The notes: generated from the sequence alone by a model not told the origin. A stretch of DNA of 64,000 nucleotides from Chelydra serpentina (GCA_037349315.1 JBAIAC010000030.1:9631501-9695500), one strand, 5' to 3'; positions 33,066-44,935 are shown, counted from the first letter of the stretch. Numbers and translations are program-made.

Positions 33066-34640
33066 TCATCTGGACCGGTTTTACCTAGTTTGTCTATGAG
33101 AATGTCACATGAGATGATGTCAAAAAGGCTTACTTAAAAATCACGATATATCTCCCTGCATACAGGTGCTATTTATTTGTGCTCATCCTTACCAATTTGT
33201 CCATGTTTCTGCTTTATGTAGGATTCCTTTTTGATTTTCGGGTCATTAAAGAGCTCCTGATGGAGCCATAGTGGCCTCTTACTATTCCTCCTAGCTTTCC
33301 TTTGCATCAGCATAGTTTGCTGTTGTGCCTTTATTATTGTCTCCTTGAGAAGCCACCTGCTGTCTGAACTCCTTATTTCCTTAGATTTCTCTTCCCATGG
33401 GACCTTACCTACCAGTTTTCTGAGTTTGTTAGAGTCTGCTGTTTTGAAATCTATTTGCTTCTGCTCTCACTCCTTCCTTGCTTTAGAATTATGAAATCTT
33501 TTATTTCATTATCACTTTCGCTCAAATTGCCTTCAACCTTCAGATTTGTAACAAGTTCATCCAGGGTTAGAATCAAGTCTAAAAAGGGCTGGCCTCATGG
33601 TTACTTTCTCCACCCGCTGAAACAAGAAGTTGTCCCCAATACATGCCAAGAACTTATTGGACATTTTGTGCTTTGCTATTTCGCTTTTCCAACAAATGTC
33701 TGGATAGTGTGATGGACTCAGAGCAGAAGGCTATAAAAGAGTAGTGGAAGGCAAATATATCAGCCTCAGGATGAGCAGGTCCCTGTTCCCTGGGTAGCCA
33801 AACAAAGGCTACTCCAGGACAATCAAGACATCTGATGCCAATTAACCAGTTAAGGTAGTTAGGCTAATGCAGGCACCTGACTCCAACCAGCAAAGGGCGT
33901 TAGACTAATGGAGACAGCTGGAACTAATTAAGCACTCATAGTGCTTAAAAGCGCTCCTTCCAGTGCCCTCAAGAGAGCCCAGGTGGAAGGAGCTGGAGGA
34001 AAGGAAGAATTGCTGAATCCTAAGGTAAGGGTGCAGCTAGGAAAGGGGGACCATGGGGAAGTAGCCCAGGGAATCAAAGCAGCACCAGTGGTGAGGGAGA
34101 AGCTGCCAACAGCTGCTGCTATTACGGTCCCTGGGCTGGAACCCAGAGTAGAGGGTGAGCCTGGGTTCCCACCCCCTTGCTCTACAGCAACCCCCTGAGC
34201 GGGGAAGCAGACCTAGGTCGAGGCAGGACTACACCACTAAGCTCTAAGGAGCAACAAAGACTGTGGGGTATTCCCCGGTCCCACCTCCCATACTGGCCTG
34301 TGATGAAAGTAGCTCAATAAAGCTGTGACCTTTGCTGCTACACAAAGAAAGGGAGGTCACATTGAGGGCCTTAGAGAGCTTCTGAGGCCACTGAATCCAC
34401 CCGGAAGCATGGGACCCACCAATACAGGCTTGAAACTTTGTCACAATAGTTAAAGTCCCCCCATTAATACCAGATCTTGTGTTTTGGATATTTCCATTAC
34501 TTCTTCTAGGAACGTCTCATCCACCTACTTCTCCTGATTTGGTCGTCTATAGTAGACCTCTACCATGAAGGCACCCCTGTTTCCCCTCCCTTATATAGGC
34601 AAAAGCTAAAATGTACAGAAGGCCTGGAAAGGGGTTGCTA
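33066..34640 (-). repeat. CR1 LINE ORF2 fragment split by a solo LTR
   Basis: On the minus strand the segment right of the LTR and the segment 33190-33703 read as CR1 endonuclease: VVYYRPPNQE-like, EEVMEISKTQDLVLMG, then PDICWKSE across the LTR insertion. 33066-33165 looks like a displaced piece of the RT (FDIISC / ILIDKLG-like). It is frame-broken throughout. The LTR at 33708-34445 sits within the GDFNYPD region of the endonuclease. The outer limits are approximate. Confidence 0.7.
33708..34445 (+). repeat. Solo LTR (738 bp) of an endogenous retrovirus-like element
   Basis: Starts TGTGATGGAC and ends TTTGTCACA (TG...CA); 4-bp target duplication atag at 33704-33707 and 34446-34449. TATAAAA at 33732-33738 and AATAAA at 34316-34321 set the plus orientation. 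No internal viral genes remain, so this is a recombined solo LTR. It is inserted in a minus-strand CR1. Confidence 0.85.
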
Positions 34641-34711
34641 GTATAGCAAAAGCTCTCTATAGCTTGTGCCTGCTCCCTGGAGGGAATAAGGTACCCAGTA
34701 TAACTGAGTCT

Positions 34712-34833
34712 CAACTAGGGCTTTTGCCAGCACATCTATGTTGGTTAAGGGTGTGATTTTTTTTTTCCCTCCCACACACATCTAATCGATATAGCTATGC
34801 CAATAAAACTTTATAGTGTAGACCAAGCCCTAG
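34712..34833. mobile_element. Harbinger-like MITE
   Basis: tagggcttttgccagcac at left, atagtgtagaccaagcccta at right: an inverted pair in its outer bases. Confidence 0.6.
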
Positions 34834-35312
34834 AGACAGGGAAAACAAATTCTTTCTCTCTAAAGAGAAAGCAATGTGAAGAGGATAAAGTAGTACATGA
34901 CCTGGAATGCTTAGTTTAAGGCATAGGATGACACATTGCATCTACCAAGAAAGGTTACCGAGACACCGGAGACAGAGAAAGCCAGATGACTACTAGGATT
35001 GACAACAAGAGAGAGCCAAAGGTTGCACATTCATCATTGAAAAACACAAGTTGTCCTGTTCAAAAACAGGAATAGTGAAAAGAGGGGAATGGAGCTTCCA
35101 AAAAGCAAACACTCATTTCATATAAATTAGAAATGGAAAATATCCCTTAAGTCATCTAGTCTATGCCCAGCCAATGCAGGATTGTTGCATCCCATCTCCC
35201 ATATCTCCCAGGACTTTGTCTAGTCTTAATCACTCATGTGACAGGGCTTTCCCCATTTCCCTTGGAAGACCATGAACATGTCTAACTGAGCATTAAGTGA
35301 CGTGATTCTGTC

Positions 35313-35572
35313 TAATTATTATTACTTATATTAAAGTAGCATGTACACAACAAAGATCAGGGATGGGCACTGCACCAACACATAGTAAGAGACAGTCCCA
35401 GCTCCAAACAGTTTGCAATTTGAATAGATAAGACAGACAAATGGTAGGAGAAAGGAAATATCCCAATTTTTCACATAAGGAACCAAAGCAGAGCAAGGTG
35501 ACGTGACTTGCCAAAGAGTTACACAGCAAGTCACTGGAAGATCAGGGATAGAATCCAGATGTCCTGACACTA
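35313..35572 (-). repeat. SINE, minus
   Basis: taattattattacttatatt head, gacagtcccagctccaaac, gataagacagacaaatgg, gtgacttgccaaagag and agaatccagatgtcctgac are the complement order of the plus copy at 45955. A MITE-like sequence begins at its edge (35571). Confidence 0.82.
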
Positions 35573-35573
35573 A

Positions 35574-35780
35574 GGCCATGTCTACACTAGCGAGCTGTAC
35601 CAATGTAAGATCGCTCGTGTAGCCGCTCTATGCCAATGGGAGAGCTCTCCTGTCAACATAATTAAACCAACTCCAACAAGCGTCTCCCGCCCACATAGTG
35701 CGGTCCACACTGGCGCTTCTGTCGGTGTAACATGATGCTCAGATGAGTGTTTTTTTCACACCCCTAAACAAAAGTTATAC
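35574..35780. mobile_element. Harbinger-like MITE, left end clear
   Basis: ggccatgtctacactagcg at left, preceded by taa (35571-35573); taa also follows at 35781-35783. The right terminal repeat is not visible, so it is truncated or has merged with the next element. Confidence 0.65.
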
Positions 35781-35782
35781 TA

Positions 35783-35990
35783 AGGCTATGTCTACATTGC
35801 CCCTGAGTTTGGACTAGAGGGGTGCAAATAGCAGTGCGCACCAAAGTGCAGCACTATCTCTCCCGTGTGGATGCTGCAGGCACAAACTGAAAGATTCCTA
35901 GTCTGTATCAATGCAATCCTCTTCAAAACAGGTGCAAACTACTATTCGCATCCCTGTGGTCCAACTGTGGGGCAGTGTAAGCAAGTCCCT
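35783..35990. mobile_element. Harbinger-like MITE, abutting the previous one
   Basis: aaggctatgtctacattgcc at left; gcgcaccaaagtgcagc and cgtgtggatgctgcaggc are shared with 32908-33058. Confidence 0.6.
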
Positions 35991-36885
35991 ACTCACAGCC
36001 CTAGCCATTAGATCACACTGCTTTCCCTCCCTAAATCTTGCTCAGTTCTGTTTTTTTCTGAGCATTAGTTATGATTTTTTTTAAATGGAAAAACTTCCTT
36101 GTTGCACCCAACCACATAGCTACACTAAAGCTGATGAAAGGAAGAGACATAAAGGAGGAGAAATCCATACAGTGGAAATTCAAGCCCTTCCACTGTGACG
36201 GACATAGATGTTAAAGAGCTACCTCGAGAGCAGAGAGAATACATATGCACCAGCAGCAGACACAATTTTCTACACACCCTCTATGCTGTAAGGGCAGGAC
36301 TGATGCCAGAATGAGCATGGCTTAAGATAATTACATGCCGTGATGATGCAAACCTTGGCTCCAATTTTGCTCTCCCTGAAGTTAACAGGAGTTATGCCAT
36401 AAACTTGAACAGCATCAGGTCCAGGACCTTTAATTGCTTGTGTAAAAATGCTTTGTGTGAAGTTTACAGAAATCTATATTGAACAAATAGAGATACCCAG
36501 GCTCTTGACAGTGATTTTTCCCCTTCTCTCTTAGAAGTGACTGTTGAGCGCACTTTAAAATAAACAAATAAATAAGGAGCTGATATGAGCATTGGGAAGA
36601 AAATGAGAATTTCCATCCTGTGGGAAATTCTGATATTTCAACATTTGTTTTAATTAAGAATAGGGATGAAAAGTTGAAATATCAAATATTGTCAGCCAGT
36701 TCCACTTTAAACTGCAACTCCCTAGGGTGCCACATTACCTCTTAGGAGCTGTAGTTCAGATGTCTGATGGTCCCATTTTCCCCTATGAAACGGGGCCCAT
36801 CTGCTGGCTTACGCACTTGTTCTGGCCCACAGGCCCATTCGGCCAGCCTCTGAACACATCAGCCCCTGCAGCAGACCTGCTCTAC

Positions 36886-36995
36886 AAAATGGAGTCCACT
36901 GTGTGGCATGACTTTGTGTGTATGGTGCATGTGAGGTCATGACCTCACATGTAGCATTCTTGTGAGGTCAAACCACAAGAAGGAGGCCATTTTAG
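36886..36995. repeat. Imperfect 110-bp palindrome with a perfect 24-bp centre
   Basis: 36928-36951 is a perfect palindrome centred on gtcatgac. Symmetric pairing continues outward with mismatches to aaaatgg (36886) and ccatttt (36987). Probably a foldback MITE. Confidence 0.75.
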
Positions 36996-38249
36996 TTCTG
37001 TATGTGGCCTGTGGAGGGGCTGCATAACTGACCATGCAACCCACGTCACTGAAAAGATTGTAACACCTCTCTGGCCAGACTGCATCTCCCATGATGCACC
37101 TGCAGGCATCTGACTCCCATGATACCATCACGTGGCTCAGTCAGAGGGGAGACCACATTGCATCATGGGAAGTTCAGTTCAAGGTTGGACTGACCTGAAA
37201 TGAAATATTTTTGGTCAGTTCAACAAACTGAAATATTTGGAGTCAGGTCAAACAAACACAAAACAAAATATTGTGTTTCCATTTGTCTGAAGTAAAAATA
37301 AAAAATGTGAAATTTGGTTGTGTAGAGACTGCATTTTCTTTTGAAAAAAATAATTTAAACGGAAATTTCACAACCAGTTCCAATTATTTTATTTGGTCTA
37401 TTAGGACCAAGACCTGGTCCCATTCAGATCAAATGGAACTTTGCTATTGACTTCAGTTGGACCAGAATTTGGCTCTCAGAGTGATGGATAATCTGTTTCA
37501 CAACTTTATACAACAAACCAGGAAAATCAGTCTCAAAATTAGGATTTTAGCCTGAAGATGATATTTCAAATGAAGCTGCTAACAACATTTAGGCTTTGGA
37601 AAGCTTGAATAGCTCTGTCCAGGCAGGCATGATTCAAGAGGATTAATGGAATCGGGACTATGGTAAATTCCACAGAATAAGGCGTTTATCCATTGCAAAG
37701 TAAATAATGGCTCCATCTTTGCCAAAAGATATTTGTCAGTTTCCTAATATTAAGAGGCACTCACACTTTAATCTGAAAAGGGCTCATAAGTCCCTTTGCT
37801 CCTGGCCCACAACCACTTGTGTCCAGTTACTGTACATTTCCACAATTGTACTGAGATTTGGCAAACTCTCCAACCAGCTGGTTGGGCTCAGATCATCCAG
37901 ATTGGGAAGAAAATATTTTTCCTCCCAGATTTCTCGGCAGCTGTTTCTCAGAGAAGACGTATGCCAACTTTCAACAGGTCTGGACAGAGCTTATGCAGAA
38001 AAGATATGCATTTGCTTTGTCATTGGACCCAGCACTTTTGAGAGTTTCCCCCTGGGAAGCCCTATCAAAAGAGTGGTTTCTCCACAGTGTCTCTAGGGTT
38101 AAGCAGAAGAGGCTTATTTATTGCACCAAATGTAAAGGTAACGTCTGTGATGTCTAAGGTAAAATTATTGGGTGATCGTGCATTTTAAGCCAAACTCTTC
38201 TCCTTATTTCATCAGGCAACTTTTGTTTACCGCAGGAGACAATGCTAAT
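36996..38249. other. Mostly unassigned sequence
   Basis: The tgaaatatttttggtcag / aaactgaaatatttgg repetition at 37200-37240 hints at an old DNA element. A 129-codon frame at 37707 has no recognised domain. Confidence 0.4.
37393..37482. mobile_element. Short hairpin MITE, degraded
   Basis: ggtcccattcagatcaaatgg with gctattgacttcagttgg and gaccagaatttggctc. Confidence 0.45.
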
Positions 38250-38930
38250 ATCATTGTATTTATTATTATACCCCAGTTATGGACCAGGATGCTATTGTGC
38301 TAAGCCAGGGGTCTCAAACACGTGGACTGCAGGCTGCAGTTATTTGCTGCAGCCCGCCAAGCTCCCCGCACCCCACTCCACCCCCCGGAGTTATTTCCTG
38401 CGGCCACCAAGCTCCCTTCACCCACCGCCCCCCCCCCTCCCCGCCAGCGTGCCTCATCCCCGCTCCTCTGCCTACCTGCAGGTGCTTTCCAGGAGGGAGG
38501 GGGGAGGAGTGGGGAGCCATGCGCTCAGGGGAGGAGGCGGAGAAGAGGCAGGGCAGGGGTGGGGATTTGGGGAAGGGGTTGGAATAGGGGCAGGGAGGGG
38601 GCAGAGTTGGGGTGGGGAATTTGGGGTAGGGGTTGGAATGGGGGTGGGGAAGGGTTGGGAAGAGGTGGGGCAGGGGCAGGGCCTCATGGAAGTGGTGGAG
38701 TGGGGGCGGGACCGGGGGCTGGAGGGAGGCCTTTTGTATCTTTATATGAAAAGGTGTCAGTGATCTGGCCCTCGGGCCAATGTACTAGTCCGCTTATGGC
38801 CCTCGTTGTGATTTGAGTTTGAGATCCCTGTGCTAGGCGCTGTACAAACACAAAATAGAATGCAGTCCCTGCTTCCAGAGTTTACCATGTAAATACAATG
38901 TGTCTGGCTTTGACGTTATTTTGGAAGAAT
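38250..38930 (-). repeat. SINE tail interrupted by the hAT at 38306
   Basis: attgtatttattattatacc, ttatggaccaggatgctattg before the hAT; gcgctgtacaaacacaaaat, gcagtccctgcttccagag after it. The two halves join at the duplicated tgctaggc. Confidence 0.85.
38306..38830. mobile_element. hAT-type element, 525 bp, nested in a SINE
   Basis: Same end family as 20261-20980 but inverted: caggggtctcaaac at left and gtttgagatccctg at right. Target duplication tgctaagc (38298-38305) against tgctaggc (38831-38838), 7 of 8 matching. The right flank continues gcgctgtacaaacac, so the target was the 'attgtgctaggcgctgtacaaac' SINE tail. The interior is purine-rich G-runs (38495-38720). Confidence 0.92.
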
Positions 38931-39064
38931 GCACCTGAACATCCTCTACCCTCTTCAGTTTTCCCCAAGGCCTAGCTTCCCCGGAGAATATGCTTTGAAT
39001 GGGTGATAGATCGTCTTGTTTCTAGTTCACAGATGTTTTTATACTGAGGAAATAAGAAATACAA

Positions 39065-39160
39065 TTTTCTGCTCACATCAGCTTTACACAGCTGTTCCTC
39101 CATTGATTTCAGTGGAGCTATTCCTGATTTGCATCAGCATGAGAGCAGAATCAGCCTGAG
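39065..39160. mobile_element. Short hairpin MITE
   Basis: ttttctgctcacatcagc against gcatgagagcagaatcagc; ctccattgatttcagtggag forms the tip. Confidence 0.6.
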
Positions 39161-39989
39161 GGAGTTTGCATTTACTTCATGTATTCACCTCCTTCTCTTA
39201 TTTCATTTTGTTAGAAACGGCTTTTGGTCAGATCATTCCATCCTTCTCTCTGCCTTTGGCATTCCTCTATTAATACTGACCCACACGCACATTCCACTTT
39301 CTGTGACGGCCGAATCCAATTATGTTTAGAGGTTGGGATTTTTGCCTTATTTGCTGAATCAATGGCATCTTTTCTTATATACTAACCCAGTTCAGACTGG
39401 TGAACCAATTTCATTTTGGGAGACTCTCTCAGAGGGATCATTGTGTCCTGCCAAATGGTCCCATTTAGTTAATATCTGCTAGTGTGAATGGCTGATATTC
39501 ATCACTAAATGAATTGCCAATTAGCCGGGTGCAGCATTGTGGCAATCCTCACAGACCGCTCAATTTACCTGCAATGCAATCTTCTCTCCAAAATCAGCAT
39601 TTGCAACCCCTTCACCCCTACTCCCACCCCTTCAACCTCATTTGAAATAAAAATCAGTTGGCAAATGTTAGCCTGTTTCATGCCAAATTAAACAGGCTTT
39701 CAGATTAGTAATACAGATGCTAGGCCAGATTCTCAGGATAGGCCAACTGGCACCCAGTGCTGCTCAGGAGGTTGAAGGAACAAAGATGGCTTTAAGTGGG
39801 ATCATCTCTAAGTTGCATTGACTGGTAACGGAGCCCCAAGGGCTATTCCAGTAGTGAGGTGTCACCGGAATGCTGTAAAGCAATGCTCCCTTTTCCCTGG
39901 CCGCCTTCCTATGCCCTTCTAGCAGCTACAGACATAAACAAACACTAAAGAAAATGTGGCATATAATAGAACCCTTTGCACAAAGAATC

Positions 39990-40175
39990 AAAAGATCTTT
40001 ACAAATATTACTTAATTAAACCTTACAAATCCCCTACAAGGTAGGCAAGTATGATGTTGATTTCCTAGATTAATAGTCCGAGGTTCAGTGACTTGTCCAA
40101 GGTCTCAGCGAGACAGTGGCTGAGTTGGAAATTGAAACTAGGAGTTGACTTTCAGTTTCCTAGTCAAACCTCTGG
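39990..40175 (+). repeat. MIR-type SINE, degraded
   Basis: gatctttacaaatattac, cctacaaggtaggcaag and ttcagtgacttgtccaaggtc show the usual order. Confidence 0.7.
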
Positions 40176-40573
40176 ACTGGATCGTCACCCTGTTAGTGCC
40201 ATGCTGTACTAAGCACAGTCTGATCCATGTGGAGTCTCCATTCTTCTCTCTCCAAGGAAACACAGTTCTGTCTTCTAAACAAAACCATTTTCCTAGCTCA
40301 CAGCTCCATCTTCTTGCTCTCCTGCAGGCGTAGAGTAGAGTCCCTTCTAACACATTGTGATGGGGCTTGGGGGTGAAATTCATCCCTTTGCAGGGGCCAG
40401 CAAGGCCTAGGTACCATTTTAGCCCTATGTTGGGTGATAAGGTGGGATTTCAGCAGTGCACAGGCCTTGTACTCATCCTCTACACGGGGGTGAATTTCAC
40501 CCTAAATGACTAGTATAACAAGGATTTTCACTGCAGGGTGCTACTTTCTGCTGTTTTCCACCTCTCTTTTAGA

Positions 40574-40645
40574 ACCTAATCCAAAACCCATTGAAGTCAA
40601 TGGAAATCTCCCACTGACTTCAATGGGCTTTGGATCAGACCCTTC
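40574..40645. mobile_element. Short hairpin MITE, well preserved
   Basis: aatccaaaacccattgaag arm pairs with cttcaatgggctttggat; the loop is aaatctccc. Clear stem-loop. Confidence 0.7.
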
Positions 40646-41417
40646 CTGGGTAAAACAATTATGGAAAACCAGCCTGAATGGAACTTTCTCTTGCTATTAG
40701 CAGGTCTCTCTTAGAGGATGTTACCATACAATTTTCCATCTGTGTGTTAGGCCAGTCCAATACTGACATCAGCTCGTTTCCATTGATCTTGATTACATAA
40801 GAGTGATTTAACTCGCCATAGAATTGAATTTTTTCCATGTGGTTGGACCCTTTTGCAGTTGCTCCATAGAAGCACAATTTCCTCCTTCCTTGCTGGACGC
40901 ATTATTTTCTCCTACCACTTAATTATACTGATCTTCGCTGTCAAATAAACATTACATCAGATGATCAAAATACGCCTGCAAAAATGTTCATTGTATCAGT
41001 TTCTCGCTGCCTTAAATGCCCCTCAGTGCCAATATTGCTTTATTGATCCTCAAAACTCCCAGTATGTGTCTCATTATTCTAGCTAGCTGGAGGTCAGATT
41101 TTGTTAAAATGTAGACTTAAAAAAAAGTTAGTAACCGTTCCTCTGGCACCATAGTTTTTAAATACGTCCATTGGTTGACATTTATAATTCATATGTATCA
41201 ATTGTATGAGACCTGGATGCTGTCCAAAGACACCAAGAGATTCTAAAGGGTATAGCTCTATGGGCATAGAAAGTTAGGTTAATTTTCTAACCAGGTATTT
41301 CCAGTTTCCTCTCAATGGAAAGGTCTCATTTGTGGATACAGGAGTTTAACGTCAACGGCTCACTCCTATGCTGAGCACCCTGAACATCCACGGACTTCAG
41401 TGAGAGCTGCAAACACT
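40646..41417. other. Unassigned sequence
   Basis: No gene or repeat recognised. Confidence 0.5.
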
Positions 41418-41690
41418 CAGAGCCTTTACTACACTTACGAGTTTTGCTGGCACACCTGTGTCAGTGATGCTGGAAAAAGCTTTTGGGTAGATGCTGTTAT
41501 AGTAGCTAATAATAATAATAATTAATAATAATCCTTTTGCTGGTCTAGTTCATTCCTCAAAGTGAACTGGTATAAGCTTTATTGCTAAAAGAACTCTCTT
41601 GCTACTATACCACTAGTGGATTTTCAAGTACAGCTCTACTGGTATAGTTATACCACGAGACCCTTTCTAGTGTAGACAAGACCTCATCAC
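41418..41690. mobile_element. MITE with 'gtgtagacaagacc' end
   Basis: tctagtgtagacaagacctc at right against tttactacacttacgag at left; the interior includes an (aat)n stretch at 41505-41530. Confidence 0.6.
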
Positions 41691-41794
41691 CTTATAGCAC
41701 GGCATATTTAAAGGAGGGAGTAGAAAGCATTTTCTAGTTTCTCCTTTGTTATAACTTACATATTAACAATGCAGTACAGTAATAAAAAAAAATT

Positions 41795-41960
41795 TCATCC
41801 AAGGATCTCAAAGCACTTTGCAAACTTTAGTTAATTAATTCTCAACACCTCTGCAAGTAAGGAAATAGTATATACCCATTGTACAGATGAATAAACTGAG
41901 CCACATAGGCAGAGACTGAAAACATTATCCACCAACTAGCAGCCCAAAGGGAAGGATTAA
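41795..41960 (+). repeat. MIR-type SINE, degraded
   Basis: atctcaaagcactttgcaaac, cctctgcaagtaaggaa and gatgaataaactgagcc match the same SINE body as 39990-40175. Confidence 0.7.
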
Positions 41961-42265
41961 AAAATACCCGTACTGCCATAAAACACAGTTATGCACTGTA
42001 TTTAACTGTCACCTATTGCCATTCTGCTTTTTATTTATATATACATCCTATCTACACTGTGTTCCTTTCTTATACCTTCTTTCCTTTCCTGGCTTCATTG
42101 TACTTGATTTCCCTACTAGGGCTCCAATCCAGGAAAGTAGTTCGACACGTGCATAACTTTAAACACATGAGCAGTCCCATTTAAGCCAAAGGAACTACTC
42201 ACATGCTTACCATTGAACAGGCACGTCAGAGCTTTCTGAGATCAAAGCCTGTATTTATTCTAATT

Positions 42266-42990
42266 CAGTGGTTCCCAAACTGGGGTTCGTGAACCCCTGG
42301 GGGTTCGCAAAATGTTTCAGGGGGTTCCCGGAAAAGAATCCCTAATGGCAGACAGAGCTGTCCCTAGGGACCCCGGGCAGCACGGGACCAGCAGCCCAGA
42401 GCCCCTGGACTTCCAAGAGCTAAGCAGCTCAAAGCAAGCATATCTATAACATTGAGGAGATTTAAACTTCAAGACTCCTTATACAAAATGGAAAGGAGGT
42501 GGATATTTTTTGCTGTTTTTAAAATTAAATAGGCAGCTAGTATTGTTTTTAAAATTATTATGAAGAACAAGTTTAAGCTTTGTTGTAACGTGAGTTGTTT
42601 GCCTGGACTGCTCAAGACCTGAATGCTTGTGTAGGAGGAACTCTGAGTTGGCTTATTAAATAGCTTCATGCTGGTTCACATCTGATACTCCTTGATGAAA
42701 CATAGCAGCCTTGTCTTATAACAGGCTTATTCAAACTGATACAAGCTATGAAAGTGAGATCTTGGAAGAGCGTTGCCGCTTTCATAATGTAATACAAATA
42801 CTGTAATGATATTTGGGTATAATAAGCATGTCACAAAACCAAATTTTATATTTCCAAGATCACCACTTTTCTAATTTATACTCTGGTAAAGGAGAAAATC
42901 CCTGGAAATATTCATTTTTAAGAGGGGGTTTGTGAGACTTGACATTTTAGTGAAAGGGATTCATAGGTTGTTAAAGTTTGGGAACCACTG
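42266..42990. mobile_element. hAT-type element, 725 bp, inserted at a SINE edge
   Basis: Ends cagtggttcccaaactgg and gtttgggaaccactg; duplication ttctaatt (42258-42265) against ttctcatt (42991-42998), 7 of 8. The interior is AT-rich and non-coding. The right flank is a minus-strand SINE tail. Confidence 0.93.
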
Positions 42991-43076
42991 TTCTCATTAT
43001 TAGCACTGTCGCAGCACCTAGCGGCCCCAGTCATTGCATGGGGCCCCGTTGTGCTAGGCACTGTACACATTACATT
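42991..43076 (-). repeat. SINE tail, minus
   Basis: cgcagcacctagcggcccc and ccgttgtgctaggcactg directly follow the hAT at 42266-42990, whose duplicated target lies at the SINE edge. Confidence 0.8.
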
Positions 43077-43077
43077 T

Positions 43078-43252
43078 TGAAGACTAGTGAGCTATTGGAC
43101 TGTGGAATAATCTCCAGAGGGAAACGGCAGAAGCCACATGACGTGGAATATTTAAAATAGGATTGGAGTAAACACACACGAAAGTGTACTTTAAGGAACA
43201 AGGGATGGACTAGATGACCTAAAAGGTTTTTTCCAGCTCTCATTTCTGTGAG
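43078..43252 (+). repeat. CR1 LINE 3' end
   Basis: tattggactgtggaataatctcc, gaggattggagtaaac-like text and gatggactagatgacctaaaagg match the CR1 terminal coding and 3' region in plus orientation. Strongly truncated. Confidence 0.8.
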
Positions 43253-43612
43253 AAATTATACAGCTTCCTAACTCTGGTCATGGAACAGATCCACTGTAGC
43301 AGCAGGATGGTTAGAACCATGCCACAGCACCAAAAGCACAACTCGGTACTGCTTGAGCTACATGACTGCCCTGCACAGCTCTAGGGAGCAGGTTTCTACC
43401 ATCTACCGGGACCAATCGCTAACGGGAGACTAGATCTGTCCCATGCACACCCATAGCTAGTGTGTTACACTCGCTTCTTACAGCTTTGTGGGCTTGAGTG
43501 GTGGAAATGGGCCTTTTCCTAGAGTCACATTAGGATTTGCTCATTCCTGTTTTAGAAGAAAGACATGACTTACTGAGGGCCTGCTGGTTAACATGAGAGC
43601 GCCGCCTATCAC

Positions 43613-43736
43613 TAGGGTGACCAGACAGCAAATGTGAAAAATCGGGACGGGGGTGAGGGGTAATAGGAGCCTATACAAGAAAGAGACCCCAAAATTGGGA
43701 CTGTCCCTATAAAATCGGGACATCGGGTCATCCTAC
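43613..43736. mobile_element. 'GGGTGACCAGA' MITE, second copy
   Basis: Nearly the same sequence as 21741-21864 in the same orientation (gggtgaccagacagcaaatgtg ... gggtcatccta). The flanking 8-mers (cctatcac and ctgaccac) match poorly, so the duplication is decayed or the ends are off by a base or two. Confidence 0.85.
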
Positions 43737-44204
43737 TGACCACTTAGAACTGGGTCCTGTGTGGGCAAAGTCCAGGAACGAGCAGAGGTTCAGTGCTGGA
43801 GGGATAGAAGCCAAATGCCCAGAGCTGGAGATTAACCAGAGCCATAGGTCAGAGCCAGAGCTGAGGATCAGTACCGGAGAAGAAAGAGTTACAGGGGAAC
43901 CAGGGCTGGAGCAAGGACGGGAACAAGCAAGAGCTGGGATTGGGAGCAGGATGGAGCAGGGACTAGAACAAGGGCAAGAGTAACACCAACGGACCTTGGT
44001 CGTCGGCAGGCAGGATCGAACTTGGGACCCCTGAAGCTTAGTGTATGAGCCTCTACTGCATGAGCACATTAATCTCTACGTGGTCTAGGTGGGTTTCACA
44101 AGCACAGCTGCAGGAATGATACACATTGAGCAGCTGGAGAGCTGCTGCTGGGCTTAAAAACTAGCCGGCTGCCCTTCCTGACTGATCAGGTAGTGCAGTC
44201 AATC

Positions 44205-44935
44205 AGCGGAAGGGAGATATGATCTTGCTATATAAATACATCAGAGGACAAATACCAGGGAGGGAGCGGAATTATTCATGTTACATGCCAATGTTTACAT
44301 AAGAATGAATGGATATAAACAAGTTTAGGCTTGAAATTAAGTGAAGGTTGCTAAACCATCAGAGGAGTGAAGTTCTGGACCAGCCTTCCAAGGGGAACGG
44401 GGGGGCGGGGGGGAGTGACGGAGGGGGGACACCTAACTGGCTTCAAGATTGAGCTTGATGAGTTTATGGAGGGGATGCTATAATGGGACTGCCCACAATG
44501 GCATATGGTCTATCTGTGACTGCTAGTAACAAAAAATCCCAATGGATGGAGATGTTGCACTAGATGGGGAGGACTCTGACTTACTACAGAGAGTTCTTTC
44601 CCAGGAGTCTGGCTCTTGCTGACATTCTCAGGGTGCAAACTGATTGCTATATTTAGGGTCGGGAAGGAATTTTCCCCAGGTCAGATTGGCAGAGATCCTA
44701 GGGGGGGGTTTCACCTTCCTCTGCAGCATAGGGTGTGGGTCACTTGCTAGTTTAAACTAAAGTAAATGGTGGATTCTCTGAAATCTGAAGTCTTTAAATC
44801 ATGATTTGAGGACTTCAGCAACTCAGCCAGAGGTTATGGAGTGGGTGGGTGAGGTTCTGTGGTCTGCAATGTGCAGGAGATCCAACTAGGTGATCATGAT
44901 GGTCCCTGCTGGCCTTAAAGTCTGAGGTAGCCGGC
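44205..44935 (+). repeat. CR1 LINE 3' region, longer copy
   Basis: gggagatatgatcttgctat at the start, ggttgctaaaccatcagaggag, caagattgagcttgatgag, gggtcgggaaggaattttcccc, and the end ctaggtgatcatgatggtccctgctggcc. A different CR1 subfamily from the copies at 51-53 kb; it belongs with the minus copy at 54.1 kb (shared tcgggaaggaattttcc motif). Confidence 0.88.

Noticed and set aside
33732..33738. TATAAAA as a host promoter
   Set aside because: It lies within a solo LTR; treated as an LTR feature only.
38242..38816. 173- and 164-codon frames
   Set aside because: They run from a SINE into the G-run interior of a hAT; low complexity.
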